30,229 nt of DNA. Origin: CBDULX01 sp965368175. GTDB lineage: Bacteria; Pseudomonadota; Gammaproteobacteria; SZUA-229. The DNA lies in NCBI GenBank assembly GCA_965368175.1, contig CBDULX010000011.1:1-30229 (forward strand), written 5' to 3'. The translations under genes were made by a program, and so were the position numbers. The notes under the pieces were generated by a model. That model saw only the letters and a program-made list of their open reading frames with translations. It did no database searches and was not told the DNA's origin. Of the stretch, positions 16,217 to 24,236 are shown in pieces; position 1 is the stretch's first letter, and each line of letters begins with the position of its first letter.

Positions 16217-17554
16217 ATGCCCAAATTCAGGTTACTTTTTATGCTTGGCCTGTCACTCGCTTTACCCTGGTCAGGCTGCGAGTATATTCACCAGAAAGAA
16301 CAGCTCATGCGATCGGCAGAGTCGGACAAACTGTTACATCAAGCCCAGAAACTTGCCATAGCCATAGAACCCTTACTCCACCAGAAGAGTGATACAGCAA
16401 CTTCAGTTAGTAGCTCACAAAGTCTTTATCTGTACAGGCTCCCCGAAAAAATCCAGCTTGATGGTTACCATGACGACTGGGGAATTGAAATCGACATCAG
16501 CATGGAATACCGCAACCGACTAGCCATGAGCCAGGTATCAAACCAGAATTTGGTTGCCATGGCAGGCTATAACTCCAGCTATCTATATCTGTTTTTTCAG
16601 GTATTCGATGACAATGTTATCTATTTCAGCCCACAACACACAGAACTCCCATCTGACCAGATAGTACTGGACATCACCGGACACAACCTGGCAGGTCGTT
16701 ACTTCCTGCAGGTCACTGCACCCGGCAATTTTGATGGTCTCAGGAAGACTCTGGATGAACTGGATAATATCGAGTTAAATCAGACAACAGATATACAGGG
16801 ATACTGGCAGGATACGGCCTATGGGTACAATGTAGAGCTGCGCCTTGCCAGACCTGAAGCAGAAACTCAACTGGGTTTTAGTGTTTATGACTATGATATT
16901 GTTGCCCAGAATCAGATCAAACTCATGGGACAATACGGCAACCAGCCTCCTGATCTAGCGTCTACAGCTGTTTTGATCAGGCGCTCATCAACCCTGCAAA
17001 ATTTTCTCGATCAGTCACAAACAACCGCCACTCAAGTTTATATTATTAATCCTGATGGCTGGATTCTGGCAAGTAAATACACCAACCCGAGTATAAAGAC
17101 ATCAGCAAACCGTTCTCACATCAATCAGACTCTATACGACATACTGAGCCAGCTGTATATATTTGTCTCCAGCCTTAAAGATTCCAATTCCCATGAGCCA
17201 ACCATAACTTCGAGCACAGGTCGTATCAGTGGAAAGACGATTGAGACATCAGCAAGGAATATCATCACCAGTAGCTGGTACAAACAGCAAGGCTCTAACC
17301 AGCCCATGATGTCCATTACCTATCCCATAAACAATTCTCACGAAACTCTGGCCATCATCGTCATCGAACAGAGCAGCTCCGTCTTTCTATCACTGCAAAA
17401 CCCGGATTTTTTGCGAAACATCGCATACAGTTTATTAATGATCATCATCCTCAGTCTGTTGATGTTTATTTATACCTGGAAGCTGGCCAGGCAGATATTA
17501 CATACCCAGGCTCATGGTAAAAATCAGGGGGGTATGGGGGCTGATCAGGACTAA
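16217..17554 (+). CDS. Membrane-bound periplasmic sensor resembling a sortase-system histidine kinase but lacking the kinase
   Basis: It has 445 residues. An N-terminal hydrophobic segment (LLFMLGLSLALPWSGCEY, 6-23) and a second membrane helix (about 402-420, IAYSLLMIIILSLLMFIYT) bracket a ~375-residue periplasmic domain, with ~25 cytoplasmic residues after it. The opening LPWSGCEYI and LDGYHDDWGIEI (81-92), with SYLYLFFQVFDD and SDQIVLDI, resemble the carbohydrate-binding-like sensor half of the 'proteobacterial dedicated sortase system histidine kinase' family, remembered as ~700 residues. Here the chain stops (GGMGADQD) where HAMP and kinase domains should begin. Neither other reading frame of the following 200 bases encodes a kinase, so this is not a simple frameshift. 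It could be a decayed or a repurposed sensor. The next gene is 209 bp downstream. Confidence 0.68.
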   Translation: MPKFRLLFMLGLSLALPWSGCEYIHQKEQLMRSAESDKLLHQAQKLAIAIEPLLHQKSDTATSVSSSQSLYLYRLPEKIQLDGYHDDWGIEIDISMEYRNRLAMSQVSNQNLVAMAGYNSSYLYLFFQVFDDNVIYFSPQHTELPSDQIVLDITGHNLAGRYFLQVTAPGNFDGLRKTLDELDNIELNQTTDIQGYWQDTAYGYNVELRLARPEAETQLGFSVYDYDIVAQNQIKLMGQYGNQPPDLASTAVLIRRSSTLQNFLDQSQTTATQVYIINPDGWILASKYTNPSIKTSANRSHINQTLYDILSQLYIFVSSLKDSNSHEPTITSSTGRISGKTIETSARNIITSSWYKQQGSNQPMMSITYPINNSHETLAIIVIEQSSSVFLSLQNPDFLRNIAYSLLMIIILSLLMFIYTWKLARQILHTQAHGKNQGGMGADQD

Positions 17555-17559
17555 TATTT

Positions 17560-17587
17560 TTGACATATATCAGCACTGAGGTAATTT
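17560..17587 (+). promoter_or_regulatory. Candidate promoter upstream of the 637-aa gene
   Basis: TTGACA (17560-17565), 16 bases, then TAATTT (17582-17587). The -35 is perfect, the -10 is fair and the spacing is short. It would leave a leader of about 170 bases before the ATG at 17764. Confidence 0.35.
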
Positions 17588-17763
17588 CCCAAAACCATTT
17601 CTTCCCCCCAATAATCTCCTATACATATGATTTTTCTTGATTTATTCCACAACCAGCTCATCTCCTTAAATTTTGCTAATGGATACCTGCAAATCGCTGA
17701 TTGGTGTATAAATCAGCTTACGTTTATTATCTATTCCACGATCAATCTATTTATTAAGTACCT

Positions 17764-19677
17764 ATGGAACAAATTCTAGAAATACGTGATGGCTGCACAA
17801 CACCAGCCCAGTTACTCCGAAGCCTTTCCTTTGCCCGTTATTTAAAAATTTACAAATCTGAGTTCATTACCGATCTCGGACAACGTAGCGATAACCAGCA
17901 AACAGAAGCCCAGCAGAAAATCGATTTCATCAAAAAAGTCAGCACACGCGAGATTATCAAAGTACTTGAATCTAATGGCTTTGCCTCGGCTGATGAAAAA
18001 GAACGGGCAAGGGAACTGGTCCGATTTATAGATGGCGCCTTCCACCATTATCGTGGGCGCAGTTACTCACGTCTGGTACGACTGCAAAATGAAGTAGTGT
18101 CTACAGATCAGGAAACCCCTGAAACAGTAAAAGACAAGGTCACTGCGAAGGCACAGATTGCAGCAGACCTGATTCTGGAAACTCGACGTATTTTATTACA
18201 AAAGGTGGATCTTGAACGGGGCGTTCGTCGCACACCAGGCATGGATGCCTCACCCAATGTTACTGCCGGAGAAATTTCCGGACATTATTTTAATTATCCG
18301 GCCGACTACTCCCTGTTGTCACATGTACCCCTGACCATTGCGGCCGACATGAAAACCGGCATCGATTATACAACCCCCTCCAACAAAAGAGCCAAACCCT
18401 TCTACGAACTGGACCATAATCCGTTTGATTTCAAGGCATTCGAACCTGAGGACTGGGTTTCGGTTCCGCTTCAGGTTGGCACCTCACTGATTGTTACCTT
18501 CATACATAAATCACGGGGCTGCATTGAAATGGAGCCCGGCTTACTCAATCTGTTTCCCTTCGCATCCATCGATGACATCACCCAAAATCGACCACCGGAC
18601 GGTATTTTTTTCTTTGGTATGCCGGATACGGATATTTCCGAACTGGGTTATTTCCACGATAAAGAGAATAATCTGCTGGTAGGCGTGGTACCCAATATTG
18701 ATGAACTCAAATATTTTGGTTATGCAAAAAAACCAGTCCTGACCCTTCACAATGTCCTCGCGATAATGAACGGTGACCTGCCTCTGCATTGTGGTTGCAC
18801 CCGTTATGTAGTACGTCTTAACGACCAGGACGAACCCTACATAGCCGAAATGCTGATCAAGGCCGATGATATGGGCAAGATCAGCCTGGTAAAAGGCGAA
18901 GACAAACTGACCCGACCTATTTTCTTTGGTACCGAAACCGGGGCCTTTGCCTGCATCGATGGCTTTAGTGATCAGGCCAAAATACAAATGGCCGGACGCG
19001 AAGTTGGATACAACAAGCAAACCGGTTCCAATGCACGACAAATTGTTCCGGTAACTGATGTTGACGAACTGTTCAATAACGATCCACTGGATGTGCTGCT
19101 TTATGTCAATAACTTCAATCTGATTCAACCAGGAGCATCTACAATACAGGCAGATATGCATATCGAAACGGCTCTGGAACATTTCAGACTCGGTGAACGT
19201 GTTGCCGCTGGCTCCACCCAGACTCACCGCGGCGCCAAGGAAAGCAGTTACTGGGCCAATCCCTTCCCACTACTAATTGCCAATGATGGCACCGTGCTAC
19301 ATCCTCAGCTGTTTAAGAAATTTTCAGAAAATGAAAAAGGCTTCATTGGCGATATGAACATTCTGATCAGTCGGGGAGAGCTACGGGTCGGCGTAGCCCA
19401 TAGTCAGTTAATGGCCGGTGTTTATGAAGCCAATAGCGATGAAGACATACTGGCACATGGTTTCAGCAGTCGTAAGGCCGTGGAACAGGAAGGACCGGTA
19501 AGACTGGCGGAAGATCTGATTGAATTAATCAAATCACTGGCCATTGAAAAATGTAAACGTCTCAACCACCAGACCCGGGAGGTAAGTGTTACTGTGGCAC
19601 TGGTTGGTGACAGCCGAACCGGCAAGTCTGAAACCGCAGAAAAAATGGAAGGCATACTCCGCCTGCATCTGATATAA
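17764..19677 (+). CDS. Uncharacterised 637-aa protein ending in an HPr-kinase-like Walker A motif
   Basis: A large soluble protein with no signal peptide or membrane helix. Residues 1-150 are helical and charged. The middle is a mixed alpha/beta region with blocks such as GIFFFGMPDTDISELGYF, PNIDELKYFGYAKKPVLTL and a Cys cluster LPLHCGCTRYVV (H342, C343, C345). At the very end VTVALVGDSRTGKSETAEKM contains a Walker A (GDSRTGKS, 615-622) whose GDSxxGKSETA form is that of HPr kinase/phosphorylase. Only 15 residues follow, so no Walker B or other nucleotide-binding elements can come after it. A strong terminator 44 bases after the stop shows that no downstream continuation exists. It is either a truncated kinase, a circularly permuted one, or a family where the P-loop caps the chain. 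I do not recognise the family. Codon use looks normal. Confidence 0.85.
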   Translation: MEQILEIRDGCTTPAQLLRSLSFARYLKIYKSEFITDLGQRSDNQQTEAQQKIDFIKKVSTREIIKVLESNGFASADEKERARELVRFIDGAFHHYRGRSYSRLVRLQNEVVSTDQETPETVKDKVTAKAQIAADLILETRRILLQKVDLERGVRRTPGMDASPNVTAGEISGHYFNYPADYSLLSHVPLTIAADMKTGIDYTTPSNKRAKPFYELDHNPFDFKAFEPEDWVSVPLQVGTSLIVTFIHKSRGCIEMEPGLLNLFPFASIDDITQNRPPDGIFFFGMPDTDISELGYFHDKENNLLVGVVPNIDELKYFGYAKKPVLTLHNVLAIMNGDLPLHCGCTRYVVRLNDQDEPYIAEMLIKADDMGKISLVKGEDKLTRPIFFGTETGAFACIDGFSDQAKIQMAGREVGYNKQTGSNARQIVPVTDVDELFNNDPLDVLLYVNNFNLIQPGASTIQADMHIETALEHFRLGERVAAGSTQTHRGAKESSYWANPFPLLIANDGTVLHPQLFKKFSENEKGFIGDMNILISRGELRVGVAHSQLMAGVYEANSDEDILAHGFSSRKAVEQEGPVRLAEDLIELIKSLAIEKCKRLNHQTREVSVTVALVGDSRTGKSETAEKMEGILRLHLI

Positions 19678-19720
19678 GCCTCCATGAGCCAGGGATAATG
19701 ACTGCTTATAACCGGCCATA

Positions 19721-19748
19721 AAAAAAGGCAACGTATGTTGCCTTTTTT
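19721..19748. terminator. Bidirectional rho-independent terminator
   Basis: AAAAAAGGCAAC (19721-19732), loop GTAT, GTTGCCTTTTTT (19737-19748): a perfect 12-bp stem. It lies between two convergent genes and serves both. Confidence 0.92.
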
Positions 19749-19767
19749 AGTTCAGTCGATGGTAGAT

Positions 19768-20250
19768 TTATAGCATCTCGACCAACCAGCGGGTAACTGT
19801 ACCTGTTGCATGAGCGCACTGTTTACCCCGGTCTTCATCGAATTTTTTATATTCGCCTTCATCCCACATATCATAGGTACGTCCGGTAAACTGCTTCTGT
19901 AACTCCTCACAGGTGACACCTCCAAATTCTTCCCGGAACCGTTCCACCAGCTCCTTACCCTTTTTGAAATTATTAATAAAGCGGCCTTTATCCAGTTTAT
20001 TACGATCCCGACCACGTTTGACACTAAGCGCCATTAAGCCACCAGTAAGTGCGCCACAAGCCCCATGCCCCATCAGGCCACCACCACCCGAAAGGCCATG
20101 ACTGGCTTTAATTGTCTGGTCATCGATAATTCCCACGGTTTCCTGTACGGTTGCTAATACACATTGAGGGCAACAGCCATAGTCCAGTTCGTACTGCATG
20201 GCTTTATCATAAGCCTGATCTGCCAGAATCAGTTTTTGTTCTTTATTCAT
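19768..20250 (-). CDS. C-GCAxxG-C-C family putative redox protein
   Basis: A 160-residue cytosolic protein matching the C_GCAxxG_C_C family, thought from its conserved cysteines to bind a metal or cluster or to be redox-active, with no proven reaction. Key residues are C26, C27 and C30 in YGCCPQCVLA, the glycine-rich GLSGGGGLMGHGACGALTGG with C65, C114 in GVTCEEL and C145 in GKQCAHATG. The start has a strong AGGAGG-type ribosome site directly upstream. It lies 90 bp downstream of the PhzF-family gene on the same strand, but a hairpin terminator sits between them. Members are often near sulfur or anaerobic redox genes, which would suit the inferred lifestyle. Confidence 0.9.
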   Translation of the reverse strand: MNKEQKLILADQAYDKAMQYELDYGCCPQCVLATVQETVGIIDDQTIKASHGLSGGGGLMGHGACGALTGGLMALSVKRGRDRNKLDKGRFINNFKKGKELVERFREEFGGVTCEELQKQFTGRTYDMWDEGEYKKFDEDRGKQCAHATGTVTRWLVEML

Positions 20251-20297
20251 ACCCCCTCCTAAGGATTAGCAATTAATAATAGTATAATCTTCTACCC

Positions 20298-20335
20298 AAA
20301 AAATGATATTGATCTAGACCAAAAATGATCAATAT
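20298..20335 (-). terminator. AT-rich stem-loop terminator of the PhzF-family gene
   Basis: GATCAATAT (20327-20335) and ATATTGATC (20306-20314) form a perfect 9-bp stem with a 12-base loop. On the minus strand it is followed by CATTTTTT (T-run at 20298-20303). It lies 5 bases after the gene's stop. The arms also contain FNR-like TTGAT/ATCAA elements, but the spacing is wrong for an FNR site. Confidence 0.6.
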
Positions 20336-20340
20336 AAGCG

Positions 20341-21225
20341 CTACAGATAAATATCACCCTCCGCTGAAATCACGGCATAACCACCGACATTGATCTGGTG
20401 GATTACTGTACCCTCAGTTTCCACCTCTACTTCAATCACACTCTGCCGCAACCGTCCCAGTCCACGCTGGACAATACACTCAGTTATACCCTGGAAATTA
20501 AACAAACTGGCAGCCAGTGCGGGTACTGCTGGAGCCACAGCGGGATCATCTGCCTCGGCAACACCTTTACCCAGCATACGGGCATGGTAATTAACAACTT
20601 TTACCGAATGACTGGTGGTATAGAGCAAAATCCGACTGGCCAGGGATGCCACAAAAGACATTGTCCATTTATTGATATTGAAACGTGCCGATATTAAGGC
20701 CCCTTCCGTTTTTACCGGCACAAGAAGAAACTTTTCATCACCACCGGCAATCACTGTTGGGTAATCCTCCAGACCAATGTCTTTTTCATTTAGATGTAAT
20801 ATTTCTGCCAGTTCAGCTGCAGAGGGCACAAAGTCATCAAAATCTATTTTAGTCTTAGTGCAGAACCTGACTTTACCGATCCGATCACCCGATGATTCGA
20901 CACATATCTGAGTTTTATGAGCGCCATGTTCAAACTCACTCAGCCCAGTGTTAATACGCTTGAGCTTAGCCAGCAGATGAGCTGTGGCTATGAGTGGATG
21001 GCCATTGCTGCTGATTTCTCCAGCCAATGAATATACTTTCAAACTGAAATGATGGCCGCCTTCATCCGATGACTGAACAAAAACACACTCGTTCTGGTTG
21101 AGCTCCCTTGCTATCGCCTGCCTTTGAATATGACTCAAAACAGCCGTTTCCAGGCAAACAGCTACCTGTGCACCCTGAAAAACTTCCCTGGCAAAGGCAT
21201 CAATAAGATAATAATGTACTTTCAT
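20341..21225 (-). CDS. PhzF-family (phenazine-biosynthesis-like) isomerase/epimerase homologue with altered motifs
   Basis: It has 294 residues from the ATG at 21225, where the family start MKxxYYxIDAF begins; longer frames lack support. The PhzF family has two related domains and isomerises small acidic substrates by proton transfer. Present are D10 in the DAF motif, the catalytic Glu46 in QNECVFV, H76 in SNGHPLIATAHLL, D227 in EADDPAVAPA and the GG...V.SAEGDIYL end. Two usual motifs are changed: FxGNPAAV reads FQGAQVAV and DPATGSA reads DPAVAPA, which should affect substrate carboxylate binding. The substrate is unknown. It is divergent from the DUF2244 gene, with a 92-bp gap that must hold both promoters. 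Confidence 0.85.
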   Translation of the reverse strand: MKVHYYLIDAFAREVFQGAQVAVCLETAVLSHIQRQAIARELNQNECVFVQSSDEGGHHFSLKVYSLAGEISSNGHPLIATAHLLAKLKRINTGLSEFEHGAHKTQICVESSGDRIGKVRFCTKTKIDFDDFVPSAAELAEILHLNEKDIGLEDYPTVIAGGDEKFLLVPVKTEGALISARFNINKWTMSFVASLASRILLYTTSHSVKVVNYHARMLGKGVAEADDPAVAPAVPALAASLFNFQGITECIVQRGLGRLRQSVIEVEVETEGTVIHQINVGGYAVISAEGDIYL

Positions 21226-21317
21226 CAGCTTTCTCTTTACAACAATGATATTCAACAACTAGACTTAATTAGAACCAGTCAGATTCATCTACCCTTTGTC
21301 TCAACCCAGGAGGCATT

Positions 21318-21806
21318 ATGGTTACTGTGTCTATCGATGAGATGGGCCTTAATGGTCACATTCTCCTGCAACCTAATCTGTCACTGAACTGGAAACAGAA
21401 CATACGTTTCTTCATTGCCGTATTTTTTATTCTGCTTTGCATATCAGTATATTTCTCTTACCAGATTGGCTGGCTGGTATTACCTTTCTCGGGTCTTGAA
21501 ATTATTTTAATTACCGTTTGTCTGTATCTTTTTTTCCGGCACTACAATTATCAGGAGGTAATACGATTTAGTCACGACAATTTAATTATCGAACGAGGAA
21601 AAGACAAACCGGAAAAGACCTGGATCTACCAAAGACTCTGGTCAAAGTTTTATATCCATGAACGGGGGATAAACGACATACCCAAAGTTTGCCTGTTATC
21701 CCATGGCAAGGAACTGGAACTGGGCGCCTTCCTAAACTATGATGACAAACAGTTATTTATTAAACACCTGAAGCAAATTACTCGTAATTTCCAACGTCAG
21801 CTCTGA
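21318..21806 (+). CDS. DUF2244 family integral membrane protein
   Basis: A 162-residue protein of the DUF2244 family (function unknown). It shows the family opening LLQPNLSLNWKQN, two closely spaced membrane helices (about 29-49 and 52-72, IRFFIAVFFILLCISVYF and WLVLPFSGLEIILITVCLYLFF) and a cytosolic domain with YQEVIRF and SHGKELELGAFL. In other gammaproteobacteria members are often near cytochrome c oxidase genes, which is not the case here. A strong ribosome site AGGAGG precedes the ATG. Its last 10 bases overlap the last 10 bases of gshA on the opposite strand. Confidence 0.88.
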   Translation: MVTVSIDEMGLNGHILLQPNLSLNWKQNIRFFIAVFFILLCISVYFSYQIGWLVLPFSGLEIILITVCLYLFFRHYNYQEVIRFSHDNLIIERGKDKPEKTWIYQRLWSKFYIHERGINDIPKVCLLSHGKELELGAFLNYDDKQLFIKHLKQITRNFQRQL

Positions 21807-23371
21807 GCAAAATATTTTTGCAAATAATCGTCAAACGACAAGACATCTGACTGCTCCATCTTTATCTGATTATCAATAGAAATTTCTGCCTGCTCATGGA
21901 AAAATCGCTGTCGTTCAGGTTCCAGCTTTACTGTACGAAAATAGTCATAATGTTGCTGGGACATACGCCGCGCAAAGTGATAGAAACCTTCACCATTGTT
22001 ACGCATATCTTCCAGCATACGCGCCGAAGGTGTGAGATCGGGGTCGCGAACTTTATCACACTGTTCCTGTAAAGCCCTCTGGTAGGGCTTATCCTGATAG
22101 GATTTATCCAGCAACTCACATACTCCTTCCATAGCATCACAGATTTCCATTGCCCATTCTTTCAAACTACAATCACTGGCATCACGCTGTAATTTCAATG
22201 AAGGATCTCGTCCATGATGTGCAACATTCAATTCATTCAGATCAATTTCTTCGCGCTCACTAAAACAAATTTGTTGACCGTCCTGAATCAGACAGAAAAC
22301 CAGAAAGGCCTCGAGAAATCTTAGCTGTGTCTGATTAATACCTAATGGATCAAAAGCATTTACATCCAGAGATCTCAGTTCCACATATTTAACTCCACGC
22401 CGTTTTAATGCAGAGGTAGGCTTCTCATTGCCCTGCAAGATCTGCTTTGGACGTACCGTACTGTAATATTCATTCTCGATCTGCAGGATATTAGCATTCA
22501 ATTGTTCGTACAGATCATTCACCTTAACGCCAATTTTCTTATATCCTTTATAAGGCGTGTTGATGGCATAAGTCAAACTCTGCACATAGGCATCGACATT
22601 TCGATAACAGGCCTTAATACCTATTTCATTTTCTTTATTATTTTGATAACCGATATCACCCATACGCAATGAAGTAGCATAGGGCTCATAATATGTGTTG
22701 CTATCAAACTCGGTCAGATCGCAGGGTTTTCCACCCAGGAATGATTTACAGACCGCCGGAGATGCGCCAAACAGATAAGGCACTAGCCAGCCATAGCGCT
22801 GCAGATTTCTGATCATTGCAAAATACTGTTCCGAAATAAAGGACTGGAGGGGCTGCTCATCTTCTTCAATTGACTGGTATAATTGCCAGAAACTGTCCGG
22901 CAGTGAGTAGTTAAAATGAACCCCGGAAATAACCTGCATCACCCGACCATACCTGTGCCCAAGTCCACGACGATAGGCGGTCTTCATTAAACCCGCATTG
23001 GAATGGCCGTATTGAGCAATCGGAATACTTTCGTCACCCGCCACCACACAGGGCATGCTCGTGGCCCATAAAATCTCATTATCCAGCTCTTTGTAAACAT
23101 AGCTGTGAGTGTCCCTGAGGAAATCCAGCACCTGCTCAGTATGGGTAAAAGGGGGGGTAATAAACTCAATCAGAGCTTCAGAATAATCAGTAGTGACATA
23201 AGGATGGGTTAAAGCAGAGCCCAATGCGCGAGGATGAGGCCGCTGGGAAATACTGCCATCTGGCGAAACTCTCAAACTTTCCTTCTCTACCCCAATCTGG
23301 CGGCCCTCAAGGATACGATCTTCGCCTGAATCCAGTAATTTTTTTAATCTGCGTTCGACAAGTTTATACAA
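21797..23371 (-). CDS. gshA: Glutamate-cysteine ligase (first step of glutathione synthesis)
   Basis: GshA joins glutamate and cysteine with ATP to form gamma-glutamylcysteine in the cytosol. The 524-residue length fits the proteobacterial type. Recognisable blocks are IGVEKESLRVSPDG, HPRALGSALTHPYVTTDYSE (Mg/ATP site), LIEFITPPF, SMPCVV, AQYGHSNAG, RYGRVMQVISGVHFNYSLP and YVELRSLDVNAFDPLGI. The only start near the conserved N terminus is a TTG at 23371 (MYKLVERRLKKLL); no in-frame ATG lies before the first conserved block. A TTG start suggests low translation. Glutathione would also buffer copper, but there is no operon link to the copper genes. Confidence 0.94.
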   Translation of the reverse strand: MYKLVERRLKKLLDSGEDRILEGRQIGVEKESLRVSPDGSISQRPHPRALGSALTHPYVTTDYSEALIEFITPPFTHTEQVLDFLRDTHSYVYKELDNEILWATSMPCVVAGDESIPIAQYGHSNAGLMKTAYRRGLGHRYGRVMQVISGVHFNYSLPDSFWQLYQSIEEDEQPLQSFISEQYFAMIRNLQRYGWLVPYLFGASPAVCKSFLGGKPCDLTEFDSNTYYEPYATSLRMGDIGYQNNKENEIGIKACYRNVDAYVQSLTYAINTPYKGYKKIGVKVNDLYEQLNANILQIENEYYSTVRPKQILQGNEKPTSALKRRGVKYVELRSLDVNAFDPLGINQTQLRFLEAFLVFCLIQDGQQICFSEREEIDLNELNVAHHGRDPSLKLQRDASDCSLKEWAMEICDAMEGVCELLDKSYQDKPYQRALQEQCDKVRDPDLTPSARMLEDMRNNGEGFYHFARRMSQQHYDYFRTVKLEPERQRFFHEQAEISIDNQIKMEQSDVLSFDDYLQKYFAQS

Positions 23372-23382
23372 GTTATTTCTCA

Positions 23383-23411
23383 GTATTATTTAATTTTGAC
23401 TTATATTCCAA
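23383..23411 (-). promoter_or_regulatory. Candidate sigma-70 promoter of gshA
   Basis: The minus strand reads TTGGAA (23406-23411), 17 bases, then TAATAC (23383-23388). The predicted RNA start near 23376 leaves only ~5 bases before the TTG start, so either the mRNA is nearly leaderless or another promoter is used. Confidence 0.4.
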
Positions 23412-23585
23412 GTTTATATCATGACATTTAATATTTGGATATTATTATATTTTAACGCTATTCAAACTCCCAAACATAAAACCCATCACATTGCTGAATC
23501 ACATTAATAAACCCTACTATTTCTATTTTAGTGACGATAAAAACTTATGGATTAAACGACATATTATAGATTTTTTTAAACTATT

Positions 23586-24014
23586 TTGATCCAGATCAGT
23601 TGTTCAGACCACCAGACCCTATCACTTGATCATTATCAATACCATAAAATTTCTTTTCCCGTAGTATTCCCAGACAATTTACAGCAGAAGCCCCTCTTAA
23701 TGGCACTGGTTAACTTCAAGTTTAACAAGGATAATCACTCTACAGGTGGAGAAATATTTGTGTCCGACGATGCCGACATTGACCTTGTTCTCAACTGGTA
23801 TGAACTCAAAGGCAATAACCTGATTGGTGAAGAACCTATTCACGGCATCAGTGTAAAAAATATTCTTGAATTATTTGATGCACCATTCTGGAACGGCATT
23901 TATCACTGCTGGTCAGTAGAAAAAAAACATATTGTCAGTCTAAACCCTCTGGTCAGCCATGAAATTAACCCGCAGGAATATGCCTATTTTGTAGAAATCT
24001 ACAAAAAACTGTAG
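23586..24014 (+). CDS. Hypothetical protein, unrecognised
   Basis: A 142-codon frame opening with TTG at 23586; the first ATG in frame is at 23700. No ribosome site is visible before either, so the start is uncertain. The translation looks protein-like (balanced composition, PLLMALVNFKFNKDNHSTGG, DIDLVLNWYELKGNNLIG, APFWNGIYHCW) with no signal peptide, membrane helix or known motif. It is probably a small soluble beta-rich domain. It is divergent from gshA, with a 214-bp AT-rich gap. Confidence 0.55.
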   Translation: MIQISCSDHQTLSLDHYQYHKISFPVVFPDNLQQKPLLMALVNFKFNKDNHSTGGEIFVSDDADIDLVLNWYELKGNNLIGEEPIHGISVKNILELFDAPFWNGIYHCWSVEKKHIVSLNPLVSHEINPQEYAYFVEIYKKL

Positions 24015-24044
24015 GTTATGGAATATATTTATTGATTTAGATTA

Positions 24045-24236
24045 CTATTTTTCACCCTGGACCCAGTGTCCATACCACTCAGATGTTCGTCTCAATCTTC
24101 CTACACGCCTATCGGCACCTACAGCATCAAAACGATAAAGATCACGGCGGTCAACACCACTGCGACGCTCAGATGGTGATCGCCGTTCAATCCATTTTTT
24201 AGCATTTGCTGGTTTGGTTCTCAAAAACATTGACAT
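24045..24236 (-). CDS. Small Arg-rich protein with repeated ERRS/DRR motifs
   Basis: A 63-residue product starting at the ATG 24236, preceded by GTGGGGGT. It contains clustered basic motifs ERRSPSERRSGVDRRD and a second copy-like VGADRRVGRLRR. Short proteins with RRSGxDRR motifs are common hypotheticals in gammaproteobacteria and may bind nucleic acid or a ribosomal surface; this is inference. It converges with the hypothetical gene at 23586-24014, 30 bp apart. Confidence 0.6.
   Translation of the reverse strand: MSMFLRTKPANAKKWIERRSPSERRSGVDRRDLYRFDAVGADRRVGRLRRTSEWYGHWVQGEK

Noticed and set aside
17510..17763. Frameshift at the G-runs near 17527-17540 that would restore a kinase to the sensor
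   Set aside because: Both other frames hit stops quickly and none of the following 200 bases encodes HAMP, HisKA or ATPase motifs.
18541..19227. 228-codon minus-strand open frame inside the 637-aa gene
   Set aside because: It is antisense to a clearly coding frame and has no recognisable protein features or ribosome site.
20306..20335. FNR-type site (TTGAT...ATCAA) upstream of the C-GCAxxG-C-C gene
   Set aside because: The half-sites are far further apart than the 4 bases of an FNR box, and the T-run and position after the phzF-like stop fit a terminator better.
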